From: Endozoicomonas ascidiicola
GTDB lineage: Bacteria > Pseudomonadota > Gammaproteobacteria > Pseudomonadales > Endozoicomonadaceae
Length of the DNA stretch: 64,000 nucleotides
Direction: 5' to 3'
Assembly: GCF_001646945.1 (NCBI RefSeq)
Contig: NZ_LUTV01000004.1
Coordinates: 447,200-511,199, forward strand
Position 1 is the first letter of the stretch. Every line of letters starts with the position of its first letter. A program made the position numbers and the translations under genes. Of this stretch, positions 49,954-59,351 are shown piece after piece. The notes beneath the pieces are model-generated. The model did not search any database. It was given only the letters and a program-made list of their open reading frames with translations, and was not told where the DNA came from.

Positions 49954-50811
49954 TCATACCCCAGAGCTGAACACAGAGTTAACTACTGCAGCAACCGATT
50001 CTACCTGATCGTCCATATGCAGATGGTGATGACCTTCCATGGCATGAAACACAAAATGTGGCAGTTGATGGGCAAATTCATTCACTATTTGCCCTGATAT
50101 CCCTTTACTGGCATACACAACATGTGCCGGACAAATCACGTCATTCGGGAAAGCCAGGGTTTGTTCCAGAGTGAATCGTGTGGGCGACCCCAGCTTCAGC
50201 CTTGCATCGTGAGTCCACACCCAACCGTCATCCACTTCCCGCATGGATCTATCCACCAAAAGCTCAGCAGATGCGGAAGACACTTTGAACTCACTCAGGG
50301 TTCTGGCTCGAATGGCCTGTTGTTTTGAACGGTAGACGGTTTTCGGTAATTGCTCCGTCGGTGTCTGACGCTGCAAAATATATCGGGTTAATGCACCAGG
50401 AGACTCTTCAGGCTTGCGAGGTCGGGGGAAAAGACCATCAATGGCCACCAGCCCGGTCAAACGATCTTTTAAAACCGAGCCTGCCGCCATGGTACATACG
50501 ACAGCGCCCAGAGAATGACCAACCAATCCGAATTTATCCAGCTTCAAGGCTTCTGCGATATACAACAGATCTTCAACATAGTGCCAGACATCGTAGCTGA
50601 AACCAGCAGGCCGATGTTGAGAATGACCGTGACCCGCCTGATCCACAGCAATCAGCCGAATTCCCTGAAGGTGAGGTGCCATAGGTGTAAAACTGGCGAG
50701 GTTATCCAACCAGCCATGCAGTGCAATCACCGGATGCCCCTCAGGATCACCCCACTGTACCGCTGAAAAGGTTAAATGCGGTGTACTGATGGTGATCGCC
50801 TCAGGCTGCAT
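49954..50811 (-). CDS. Alpha/beta-fold hydrolase
   Basis: A 285-residue hydrolase: oxyanion HGWLDN, nucleophile elbow GLVGHSLGAVV, acid in the AHVVYASKGIS region and a C-terminal histidine in MEGHHHLHMD. Lipase/esterase-like; substrate unknown. The ATG has AAGGA seven bases upstream. It pairs with the DUF4892 gene downstream, which suggests shared use. The 147 bases between it and phhA contain three 15-base repeats (50898-50942). Confidence 0.85.
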   Translation of the reverse strand: MQPEAITISTPHLTFSAVQWGDPEGHPVIALHGWLDNLASFTPMAPHLQGIRLIAVDQAGHGHSQHRPAGFSYDVWHYVEDLLYIAEALKLDKFGLVGHSLGAVVCTMAAGSVLKDRLTGLVAIDGLFPRPRKPEESPGALTRYILQRQTPTEQLPKTVYRSKQQAIRARTLSEFKVSSASAELLVDRSMREVDDGWVWTHDARLKLGSPTRFTLEQTLAFPNDVICPAHVVYASKGISGQIVNEFAHQLPHFVFHAMEGHHHLHMDDQVESVAAVVNSVFSSGV

Positions 50812-50897
50812 CAAGAATTCCTTATGATCGAAAACAATAAAAACAAAGAAAAGAAGATAATAAGAGTAAGGCTGGAAAGATACAATAAAGAGGATTA

Positions 50898-50942
50898 TCC
50901 ACGAAGAGGCTATCTACGCAGGGGCTATCCAAGAAGAGGCGC
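50898..50942. repeat. Three imperfect 15-bp tandem repeats
   Basis: TATCCACGAAGAGGC, TATCTACGCAGGGGC and TATCCAAGAAGAGGC stand in succession in the gap between phhA and the hydrolase. On the plus strand they fall in a short open frame starting at 50824 whose product would repeat YPRRG; the frame runs into phhA antisense, so coding is doubtful. Confidence 0.8.
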
Positions 50943-50957
50943 CTCCGACCGCAAGCG

Positions 50958-51743
50958 TTATTTATCAGACTCAAACAGTGGCTCAAGCATAGGCATCGAC
51001 ATGGCCTGATGAACCAACGCCATTAAATCCAATTCACAAAGGCGTGTCATTTCCTTTAAGTCCTCCAGTACATAGTAAACGGGCTGCAGGATATCAATGC
51101 GATAAGGGGTTCTCAGAGCCGTTAAAATATCAAAAGGCGCACGAACCGGTATCGAGCTCTCCAACGCATAAGCAGTTTCACCAAAGCTCGAAAGTATACC
51201 ACCGCCGTATATTCGCAGGCCTTTTGATGTATTGAGAAGACCAAACTCAACGGTCATCCAATACAGCCTGGCTAAATACGCTCTTTCCTCTTTAGTTGCA
51301 GAAAGCGCCAAACGGCCATAGGTTTCGGTAAAATCCGCAAACGCCTGGTTGGTTAATAATGGGCAATGGCCAAATATTTCATGAAAAATATCCGGCTCTT
51401 GAAGGTAATCCAGTTCCTCCCGAACCCGGATAAACGTAGCGACCGGAAATTCTCGATTAGCCAGCAACTTAAAAAACCGATCAAAAGAAATCAGAGCCGG
51501 CACTCGAGCGACACCCCACCCGGTTCGTTTTTTCAATACGCCATTAATTTCATCAAGCTGGGGAATTCGATCCGGTGCCATGGACAACACCTCAATGCCT
51601 TCGAAATACTGATCGCAGGCACGTGCTTCCAGCTGCTCTATCTGGCGCTGATAGAGCAAGCTCCAAGTTTCATTTTCTTCATCGGAATAATGAATAAAAC
51701 CCGAATTATCCGGCATTCGAGCTTTATATTGTGTTCCTTCCAT
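50958..51743 (-). CDS. phhA: Phenylalanine-4-hydroxylase
   Basis: A 261-residue, pterin-dependent, non-heme iron hydroxylase turning phenylalanine into tyrosine. The iron ligands are H121 and H126 in FHEIFGHCPLL and E166 in WMTVEFGLL, the same numbers as in the Pseudomonas enzyme. No regulatory ACT domain, as usual in bacteria. It follows hppD by 22 bases on the same strand, so the two form a phenylalanine-tyrosine breakdown operon. The pterin recycling gene (phhB) is not visible here. Confidence 0.96.
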   Translation of the reverse strand: MEGTQYKARMPDNSGFIHYSDEENETWSLLYQRQIEQLEARACDQYFEGIEVLSMAPDRIPQLDEINGVLKKRTGWGVARVPALISFDRFFKLLANREFPVATFIRVREELDYLQEPDIFHEIFGHCPLLTNQAFADFTETYGRLALSATKEERAYLARLYWMTVEFGLLNTSKGLRIYGGGILSSFGETAYALESSIPVRAPFDILTALRTPYRIDILQPVYYVLEDLKEMTRLCELDLMALVHQAMSMPMLEPLFESDK

Positions 51744-51765
51744 GGCAGACCACCTCTTTCAGGCA

Positions 51766-52848
51766 TTATAAAACGCCGCGCTCTATTTGATCTCGCTCAA
51801 TACTTTCAAACAGCGCCTTAAAGTTCCCTTCACCAAAACCCTCATCACCTTTTCGTTGGATAATCTCAAAAAAGATTGGACCGATGACCGTTTTAGTAAA
51901 AATCTGCAATAGCAGACCACCGTCTTCCGTAGGCGCACCATCTAACAGGATATTATTGGATTTCAGTGTATCTACATTTTCATGATGCCAGGGCAGGCGT
52001 TCAGCCAGCATGTCATAGTAAGTCTCTGGCGGACCCGGCATAAAATCTGTGCCACTGTGTCGCATATCCGGCACTGTTTTGTAGATATCATTGGAATAGA
52101 GAGCAATGTGCTGAATACCTTCCCCATGATATTGCTTCAGGTATTCTTCAATCTGGCTTTTATCATCGGATGACTCATTGATTGGAATCCGCAGCTTGCC
52201 GCAAGGGCTGGTCATGGCTCTGGATTTCAGGCCCGTTAGCTTTCCCTCAATATCGAAATATCGAATTTCTTTAAAATTAAATAGGTCTTCGTAAAACGAA
52301 GCCCATTTGTTCATATTACCCTGATGGGCATTATGGGTCAGATGATCGATATAACTAAGCCCAAGGCCTTCTGGTTCAGGATCAACACCCTCATTAAATT
52401 CAAAATCATTGTCGTAAATAGAGCCTTTGTCCCCATAGCGGTCCACAAAATAAATTAGACTGCCACCTATCCCCAAAATAGAAGGAATAGTCAGTTCACC
52501 AGCACCAATCTGGTGAGCCGGGCCTGGTTTGCACCCCAACCTTAATGCTCGCTGATAGGCATACTCAGCATCTTCCACCCGAATACTGAAAGCACAGGCA
52601 CAAGGTCCGTGCAACTGAGCAAACTGCTCTGCAAAAGAACCCGATTCACGGTTCACAATAAAATTCACATCACCCTGCCGGTAAAGAGTGACTTTTTTGG
52701 AACGATGTTCTGCAACACGGACAAAACCTAACTGTTGAAACAGCTCATCCAGCACCGTTGAATCCGGTGCCGAATACTCCACAAATTCAAAGCCATCGGT
52801 GCCCATTGGGTTTATATCGCTGATTATTCTTCGCTTATTCATGGCCAT
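51766..52848 (-). CDS. hppD: 4-hydroxyphenylpyruvate dioxygenase
   Basis: A 360-residue Fe(II) enzyme making homogentisate from 4-hydroxyphenylpyruvate. Two vicinal-oxygen-chelate halves are seen; the ligands are His in YIDHLTHNAHQG, His in GEGIQHIALYSND and Glu in FEIIQRKGDEGFGEGNF. Two ATGs six bases apart (52848 and 52842) share a GGTGAGGG site; either is possible. It leads the operon with phhA and is divergent from a broken Lrp-type regulator. Homogentisate dioxygenase and later enzymes are not in the window. Confidence 0.95.
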   Translation of the reverse strand: MAMNKRRIISDINPMGTDGFEFVEYSAPDSTVLDELFQQLGFVRVAEHRSKKVTLYRQGDVNFIVNRESGSFAEQFAQLHGPCACAFSIRVEDAEYAYQRALRLGCKPGPAHQIGAGELTIPSILGIGGSLIYFVDRYGDKGSIYDNDFEFNEGVDPEPEGLGLSYIDHLTHNAHQGNMNKWASFYEDLFNFKEIRYFDIEGKLTGLKSRAMTSPCGKLRIPINESSDDKSQIEEYLKQYHGEGIQHIALYSNDIYKTVPDMRHSGTDFMPGPPETYYDMLAERLPWHHENVDTLKSNNILLDGAPTEDGGLLLQIFTKTVIGPIFFEIIQRKGDEGFGEGNFKALFESIERDQIERGVL

Positions 52849-52886
52849 CCCTCACCTTCTTATATAAAAAGTATACGACTGACCCA

Positions 52887-52946
52887 ATGCAAAAGCCTTG
52901 CGTCCTGCAGGCCACTTTTGCATGATGATACAAAGGTTTTGTATCA
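52887..52946. promoter_or_regulatory. Palindromic operator candidates between hppD and the Lrp-type gene
   Basis: Two inverted repeats lie in the 249-base divergent region: ATGCAAAAG (52887-52895) with CTTTTGCAT (52915-52923), perfect over nine bases, and TGATACAAA with TTTGTATCA around a central GGT (52926-52946), nearly perfect over 21 bases. They are close to the hppD start and are good candidates for the site of the divergently encoded regulator or of another regulator. Confidence 0.55.
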
Positions 52947-53344
52947 GGAAGATGGCCAATGACTTTAATGTGCGCTAACCCGGATATTATAGAAACAGCC
53001 TCCTGATTCTCTCCTTAATGATCGGCCATTCAATACTTAAAATAACAACTCCACCCTGTTGTGGTTTAAAACATAAGCGGCGGATAAGGAGTGCAACATG
53101 AACAAAAACCCTTTGGATGCCTTCGACCTGAAGCTATTATCTGAACTTCAACAGGATCACTCGTTATCGCTCCATCTGCTGGCAGAGCGCATCAATTTAT
53201 CATCCTCTCAGTGCTCAAGACGGATCGCCCGATTGAAAGAAAATGGTTACATCCAAAAACAGGTGACGGTGTTGAATCCGGTCGCCGTCGGACTCAATGT
53301 AGAGGCATTTATTACCGTTCGCCTGAATAATCATTCATCCGATA

Positions 53345-54729
53345 AGTATTTTCCAATCCCAAAATGAGCCTGAAAAGAGTATAAACCCATGATTTCAGGC
53401 CTTTCGCTTAAAGATGCCTTGAAACAGTGATTCTCTGGCAGACTGCAGTTGCTGGGCAGCCTCGTTATCACTCATTGATTCAGCCTTTGACTCCAATGCA
53501 TGCGGCGGAGTTCCTTTCTTCAAATATTGCGTCCAGTCAGGCAAAGATTTCAGTTTTTCATAAGGTGTCATCATGTTTTCGTAAAGGTAACGTTTTCTCT
53601 CTTTGCCTTTTTCATCTGTTATCGTCTCCGGGAAAAAGCAAGGCCGGTGAAAATTGATGTAAGGTGTCAGGTAATTTTTGTTAAACGCATTCACTTCTGC
53701 AGCATGATGTTGCGGTATATGAGCATAGCCCAACATTTTTCTGATGATGGCTCCGTTTTTTGATTCAACAAGTGCATTGTCGTTTGTTTTTCGTGATCTG
53801 GATTTTGTGAATTTTATGTAGCGGCTATCCAATAAACTTGCCACCGGATAGTTGATGTACTCAGAGCCGTTATCGGAGTGAAAACCCTGTATTTTAAAGG
53901 GAAAAGTCGCCAAAAGCTCTTCGAGTACCGGTATTAGAAAGTGCTCGTTGATCCGCTCAACGGTGCAGATCACTTGAAACTGAGTAACTTCATCCACCGC
54001 ATTAATATGGTAAAGCCCTTTGACCTTATCCTTATCACCCTGATGTACTGTATCAATTCTGATATAACCGGGTTGACCATTGGGTCGCGGTTTGCGTCGA
54101 GTACCAATAGCACGATTTACAGGTCGGGTGACGTTTTTATGCAGGCGAACTGTCTGATAAGTCTTTGACTGCCGCAGGTTGTAGAGGTGCGAAACAGAGA
54201 TGCCAGCCAGTCGCTTATAGCGACCATCTCCACGTTGATATGCTCGCTCACAGATCTTCTTTATTGCAGGCCCATTCAGGCCATTATGAAGTCGGTCAGT
54301 CTCGGCAAGAAGGCGAATGTCAGCCTTGGAATACTTTGTCTCAAACCCCTTCGTTGTCCGTTGTTTGCGCTTGAGAAGCCCCAGATTCAGGTATTCTTTA
54401 ATTAGCCGGGTTATTTGCGCCCTGGAATAGCCTGAAGCGACGATCAGATAGCGTTTGATCAACCCTTTCTCAGGCTTGCTCAGAGTGCGGTATCGAAAGT
54501 GATTGAGAGTGTCTGCAATCCATTGATAACACTCGTCTTTTGACTTCCAACCAGGCTGTATCTGCGGTGTAGCCTGAAGCAGCTCCTCCACCTGCTGGAG
54601 CGATTTGATGAGCCGTGTGTCCATTATGATTTTCATCCAGTAATTTTGGACGAAAGATCAGAAATCACAGGCTCATTTCATTTTGGAAACAAGGGCTCCG
54701 TTCAGGCTCATTTCATATTGGAAGAGACT
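53345..54729 (-). mobile_element. 1385-bp insertion sequence with rve-type transposase
   Basis: Bounded by a 5-bp direct duplication CGATA (53340-53344 and 54730-54734). The ends are inverted copies, AGTATTTTCCAAT at the left and AGTCTCTTCCAAT read from the right, both followed by an AAATGAGCCTGAA block; the right end has a second inner copy of TTTCCAAAATGAAATGAGCC. It carries one transposase gene. Family placement is open; it has features of the ISNCY/IS1202-like group with an rve core. Confidence 0.93.
53395..54636 (-). CDS. DDE (rve-type) transposase
   Basis: A 413-residue transposase. The N-terminal 160 residues hold two helix-turn-helix segments (VASGYSRAQITRLIKEYLNL and AGISVSHLYNLRQ). 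The integrase catalytic core has D195 (IRIDTVHQGD), D255 (GFHSDNGSEY) and E291 (NALVESKNG), all present, so it should be active. It fills nearly the whole IS; the start may be the first ATG or the one four codons later. Confidence 0.92.
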   Translation of the reverse strand: MKIIMDTRLIKSLQQVEELLQATPQIQPGWKSKDECYQWIADTLNHFRYRTLSKPEKGLIKRYLIVASGYSRAQITRLIKEYLNLGLLKRKQRTTKGFETKYSKADIRLLAETDRLHNGLNGPAIKKICERAYQRGDGRYKRLAGISVSHLYNLRQSKTYQTVRLHKNVTRPVNRAIGTRRKPRPNGQPGYIRIDTVHQGDKDKVKGLYHINAVDEVTQFQVICTVERINEHFLIPVLEELLATFPFKIQGFHSDNGSEYINYPVASLLDSRYIKFTKSRSRKTNDNALVESKNGAIIRKMLGYAHIPQHHAAEVNAFNKNYLTPYINFHRPCFFPETITDEKGKERKRYLYENMMTPYEKLKSLPDWTQYLKKGTPPHALESKAESMSDNEAAQQLQSARESLFQGIFKRKA

Positions 54730-54983
54730 CGATACTGCAAATTATTTTAAACAGGCTATTATCAATTTCGCGCCGGTATTGGAGTGTCATGCCATCACCG
54801 GCAGTGACGGCGATTACCTGCTCAAAGTCGTGGCAAAAAATCAGCAGGCTCTATCGCACTTCCTGATGGAAGAGCTGATGAAAATACCCGGTGTTAGCCA
54901 GCTTAAAACCGCAATGACGCTTTCAGTGATAAAATCAACAACAGAGTTGCCACTGGGAATCTAGATAGATTATGGAGTTTCCA

Positions 54984-55736
54984 ATGAAGTTCACCCTGCT
55001 CGGCACAGGCAGCGTTAAAGGGTGTCCCGTGTATGGTTGTGACTGCCCTGCCTGTATCAATACGCTGATGAATCCTTTTCTGACCCGGCGACCGGCCTCT
55101 GCGACCCTTGAGTCCGAAGGCGAGTTGATTCTCATTGACGCCGGTCTGACCGATCTTGAAGACCGCTTTCCCGCGGGTACTTTACGACAGATTCTGCTCA
55201 CTCACTATCATATGGATCATATTGCCGGGTTGTTCAGCCTGAGATGGGGCAGTGCCCTTAACATTCCGGTCTATGGACCAGACTGTGATGATGCCCCTGT
55301 TGAGTTAATCAAACACACCGGCATTCTGGATTTCACACAGTCAATAACACCTTTTTCCCGCTTTCTGTCCGCTGGCATTGAGATCACACCGTTGCCTCTG
55401 AAACATTCCCGTCCAACCTATGGATACCAATTTCGACGAAATAGAAAAAACGTCATCTACCTAACAGACACCCTTGGGTTGCCTGATGATACATTGACTT
55501 ATTTAGCCCGCGACTCTATCGATGTGATGATCATTGATTGCAGTTATCCGCCTAATCTGGAAAATTACCCCGGTGCCCATAACAATCTCACCGATGTCAT
55601 TCATCTCCACGAAGCTATTCATCCAACAAAAACCATTCTGACCCACATAGGCCATGAGATGGATCACTGGATGAACACCAACACACTCCCGGAAAATATT
55701 GAGCCCGGCCATGACGGTATGGTGATTATGGTTTAA
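54984..55736 (+). CDS. phnP: PhnP-like phosphodiesterase (metallo-beta-lactamase fold)
   Basis: A 250-residue enzyme. The N-terminal CPVYGCDCPACIN cysteines, the metal motif THYHMDHIAG, IDAG and the later LKHSRPTYGY, YLTDTLGLP and THIGHEMD match PhnP, which opens 5-phosphoribosyl 1,2-cyclic phosphate in phosphonate breakdown. The start is the second ATG (GGAG six bases upstream). There is no other phn gene around, so it stands alone; it may serve other cyclic phosphate esters. It is directly downstream of the broken regulator. Confidence 0.88.
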   Translation: MKFTLLGTGSVKGCPVYGCDCPACINTLMNPFLTRRPASATLESEGELILIDAGLTDLEDRFPAGTLRQILLTHYHMDHIAGLFSLRWGSALNIPVYGPDCDDAPVELIKHTGILDFTQSITPFSRFLSAGIEITPLPLKHSRPTYGYQFRRNRKNVIYLTDTLGLPDDTLTYLARDSIDVMIIDCSYPPNLENYPGAHNNLTDVIHLHEAIHPTKTILTHIGHEMDHWMNTNTLPENIEPGHDGMVIMV

Positions 55737-55820
55737 AAAACCCGCTTCAGAGCAAACCATCCAATCTCCGACTATGATGATTCCTTAATCCTATTGTTAA
55801 TCATTGAGAGTAATCGTTAG

Positions 55821-56390
55821 ATGTCCGAATACACAGAACTCATGGGTGAACTTCTGGAGCTGGGTGCCAGCGCCAATCCGGCGCTGCCTTTTACCGCTTG
55901 CATATTGGATGCCTCCGGCCAAATTCTGGTCACCGCTTGTAACGCCAGCCACATCAGTCCGCTTTATAGTGCAGAAGGGCTTGCCCTTCACTCTCTGGCC
56001 AGTGAGTTTGATTGTCGAGACCAACAACCTCTGACCTTGCTGACGACAGCAGAGCCAGATGTTTTAAGTTTGATGGCCATATATCGTGCCAGACGTCAGG
56101 GCATCAACATTAATCAAATCGTCTACGCCGTGCCTCGTGCAAAACTGAAAACGCTGTGGCCAGATGACCCTAGCCAGAGTCTTGAGGAAGGTTTGAAACG
56201 GTTTCCTGAAAGCTTTAGAAGCTCAATGTCTATTGAAGGCGGCGAGCTGGCTGATGAGTGTTTCGATGCGTTCGAAGAAGGAAAAATGCTAACCGATAAA
56301 GGTGAGGCACCACTAAAAAGTCTGGATATTGACCAGTACTGGATGACCGGAGACTGGTTATTGGATGATTGGGAAGATTTTGAAGAGTAA
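55821..56390 (+). CDS. Deaminase-fold protein lacking its zinc ligands
   Basis: A 189-residue protein. Its first 110 residues follow the guanine/tRNA-adenosine deaminase fold: ACILDASGQILVTACNAS, then SPLYSAEGLALHSLA where active enzymes have P-x-x-HAE, then LTLLTTAEPDVLSLMAIYRA where they have TxCEPCPMCxxAI. The zinc ligands His, Cys and Cys are replaced by Ser50, Asp80 and Ser83; only the glutamate (E52) remains. It is therefore likely a pseudoenzyme with a binding or structural role. The acidic C-terminus (ends LDDWEDFEE) is unusual. Stand-alone gene; the fold assignment is mine by pattern. Confidence 0.75.
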   Translation: MSEYTELMGELLELGASANPALPFTACILDASGQILVTACNASHISPLYSAEGLALHSLASEFDCRDQQPLTLLTTAEPDVLSLMAIYRARRQGININQIVYAVPRAKLKTLWPDDPSQSLEEGLKRFPESFRSSMSIEGGELADECFDAFEEGKMLTDKGEAPLKSLDIDQYWMTGDWLLDDWEDFEE

Positions 56391-56420
56391 TGTTTGAATC
56401 TATCATCAACCAACCTTAAA

Positions 56421-56445
56421 GGCAGAAGACAGTGACGCTTCTGCC
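56421..56445 (+). terminator. Hairpin after the deaminase-fold gene
   Basis: GGCAGAAG and CTTCTGCC pair perfectly around a nine-base loop, 30 bases past the stop; there is no real T-run, so it is only a possible terminator. The rest of 56391-56822 shows no gene. Confidence 0.35.
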
Positions 56446-56822
56446 ACTCACTTTCTGATAACAACACCGCCCGAGAAGCACGCCATAAAACTGTGATCAC
56501 CCACGCTGGGCAATCACTTTTAAAGAGAAACGTCAATGCCCAACCCCACGTAAAGGCCTGTTTTAAGAGCGCTTAACCACTCATCCTTGATACAAACCAT
56601 CAATCAAACCAAAGAAAACAGGCACAAAATAACAATTTGTCTCTACGCCAATAGATTCAATATCTACAGGGAAGTGCCCCATAACTCGCCCACTTTGACG
56701 CCATGACTATATTTTCAATACAGATTCAGATTTGCTCTCTGTTGGAGAGAAAGCACTTTTGAACCACCTTGCGAATTTCTCATGTGCATTTGCACATTTA
56801 TGGAAGAAACTGGAGAGCACCT

Positions 56823-57134
56823 ATGAAAGCTATTAAACAACTCTTTTCCGCTATTGCCATTGCCAGCGTTTCACTGTCTGCCATTGCAGATCTGGAACTG
56901 CGTGTTGACCGCCCTGATCATGACCTGACAGCCAGAGTTTATATGGATAATAAACCGGTTAAAGGCGCGACCGTTGTTGTTCACAGAGACAATGGTTTTA
57001 ATCAGGAAATGACCACAGATGATATGGGACGCGCAAACTTCACCAGCCTGGTTGGTTATGGCCCGGTAACTATCAAAGCTTCAAAAGATGGTCAGGACAG
57101 CAATGCCCGTTTTGTCTTTCTTAATATGAAATAA
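56823..57134 (+). CDS. Small exported protein with an Ig-like beta domain
   Basis: A 103-residue protein. A signal peptide (AIKQLFSAIAIASVSLSAIA) ends near residue 21; the rest is a single beta domain with VYMDNKPVKGATVVVHRDNG and a DDMGRANFTSLVGYGPVTIK stretch, resembling the carboxypeptidase-regulatory / transthyretin-like fold found in many secreted proteins. GGAGAGCACCT precedes the ATG. No cysteines. Function unknown. The stop lies in a short tandem repeat. Confidence 0.75.
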   Translation: MKAIKQLFSAIAIASVSLSAIADLELRVDRPDHDLTARVYMDNKPVKGATVVVHRDNGFNQEMTTDDMGRANFTSLVGYGPVTIKASKDGQDSNARFVFLNMK

Positions 57135-57163
57135 ATATATGAAATAAATATATGAAATAAATG
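57124..57163. repeat. 13-bp tandem repeat around a stop codon
   Basis: The unit ATATATGAAATAA is present about three times and contains the TAA of the small exported protein. It looks like a recent slippage expansion; the second and third copies lie outside the gene. Confidence 0.85.
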
Positions 57164-57170
57164 GTTGAAT

Positions 57171-57194
57171 GCCGGTCGACTCATGGCGACCGGT
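57171..57194. terminator. Hairpin between convergent genes
   Basis: GCCGGTCG and CGACCGGT pair around eight bases; TTCCC follows on the plus strand. The stem is strong but the T-run is short. It lies between the small exported protein and fghA. Confidence 0.45.
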
Positions 57195-57220
57195 TTCCCA
57201 AACTACCGGCCTCTATACCT

Positions 57221-58069
57221 TCAACTGTCACTCATCAAATAACGAGAATGAAACGCAAGATGATCGGCAATAAAGGTGCTAATAAAGTAATACGAGTGGT
57301 CATACCCTTCTTGCATCCTTAGCTCCAAAGGATAACCCGTTGTCTTAGCGGCAGACTGCAGTGCCTCCGGACGTAACTGCTCAGCAAGAAACTGATCGGC
57401 ACTTCCCTGATCGACGAGTGCCGGCACTTTTGCATCAGACGACAACATTAACTCCGTTGCATCGTATTGCCGCCAAAGCTGTTCATCATCACCCAGATAG
57501 TTTGCAAACGCTTTTTGCCCCCATGGGCAATTGATGGGATTGCTGATAGGGCTGAATGCTGACACCGATGCGTAACGTTCCGGGTTTTTCAGGGCAATAG
57601 TCAGAGCGCCATGGCCACCCATCGAGTGGCCTGAAATACTTCTTTTTTCAGATACCGGGAAATTAGCTTCGATTAACCCAGGCAGCTCAGAAACAACATA
57701 GTCGTACATCCGATAATGTTTATCCCATGGCGAACGCACAGCATTCAAATAAAATCCTGCTCCCAACCCAAGATCATAAGCACCGTCAGGATCGTCTGCC
57801 ACATCTTCACCACGTGGGCTGGTGTCCGGTGCAACCAGGGCAACCCCTAACTCAGCCGCTATCCGTTGAGCACCGGCTTTCTGCATAAAATTCTCATCCG
57901 TGCATGTCAGCCCAGACAACCAATAAACGACAGAAACCGGATTTCTTTCTGCTTGAGGCGGCAAATAGATCGCAAACCGCATATTGCAGTTCAATACATC
58001 AGAGTGATGTTGATACTGCTCATGACGCCCACCAAAGGCTTTATTAGCACTGACTGTTTCAAGAGCCAT
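57221..58069 (-). CDS. fghA: S-formylglutathione hydrolase
   Basis: A 282-residue esterase D-type hydrolase, releasing formate from S-formylglutathione. The nucleophile is in SGHSMGGHGALTIALKNP; YWLSGLTCTDENFMQKAGAQ is the oxyanion region, and the acid and base lie in DQGSADQFL and EGYDHSYYFI. The start is MALETVSANKAF with AGGA seven bases upstream. It follows frmA by about 60 bases, the standard formaldehyde detoxification pair. Confidence 0.94.
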   Translation of the reverse strand: MALETVSANKAFGGRHEQYQHHSDVLNCNMRFAIYLPPQAERNPVSVVYWLSGLTCTDENFMQKAGAQRIAAELGVALVAPDTSPRGEDVADDPDGAYDLGLGAGFYLNAVRSPWDKHYRMYDYVVSELPGLIEANFPVSEKRSISGHSMGGHGALTIALKNPERYASVSAFSPISNPINCPWGQKAFANYLGDDEQLWRQYDATELMLSSDAKVPALVDQGSADQFLAEQLRPEALQSAAKTTGYPLELRMQEGYDHSYYFISTFIADHLAFHSRYLMSDS

Positions 58070-58126
58070 TGACGCATCCTTTTTAGAAGCCCTGCTGAGT
58101 GGCAAGGCTAATCACCAATACAATAA

Positions 58127-59284
<1,158 letters not shown>

Positions 59285-59351
59285 TCACAACACTCGTCAC
59301 ATAAATCATAGTTTATTTATTCACGGACAGATGATAATACCCTAAAATTGA

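Larger units (their letters stand above)
53098..54964 (+). pseudogene. Lrp/AsnC-family regulator interrupted by an IS
   Basis: The N-terminal part (53098-53344) encodes a winged helix-turn-helix (FDLKLLSELQQDHSLSLHLL, then AERINLSSSQCSRRIARLKE) and the start of the RAM ligand-binding domain; the C-terminal part (54735-54964) resumes with DTANYFKQAI and AITGSDGDYLLKVVAKN. Removing the IS and one copy of the CGATA duplication joins them in frame as NNHSSDTANYF, giving a 158-residue protein of normal family length. The gene has no other lesion, so the insertion is probably recent. It is divergent from hppD-phhA and was likely their regulator. The truncated 89-residue product could still bind DNA but lacks the effector domain. 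Confidence 0.95.
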
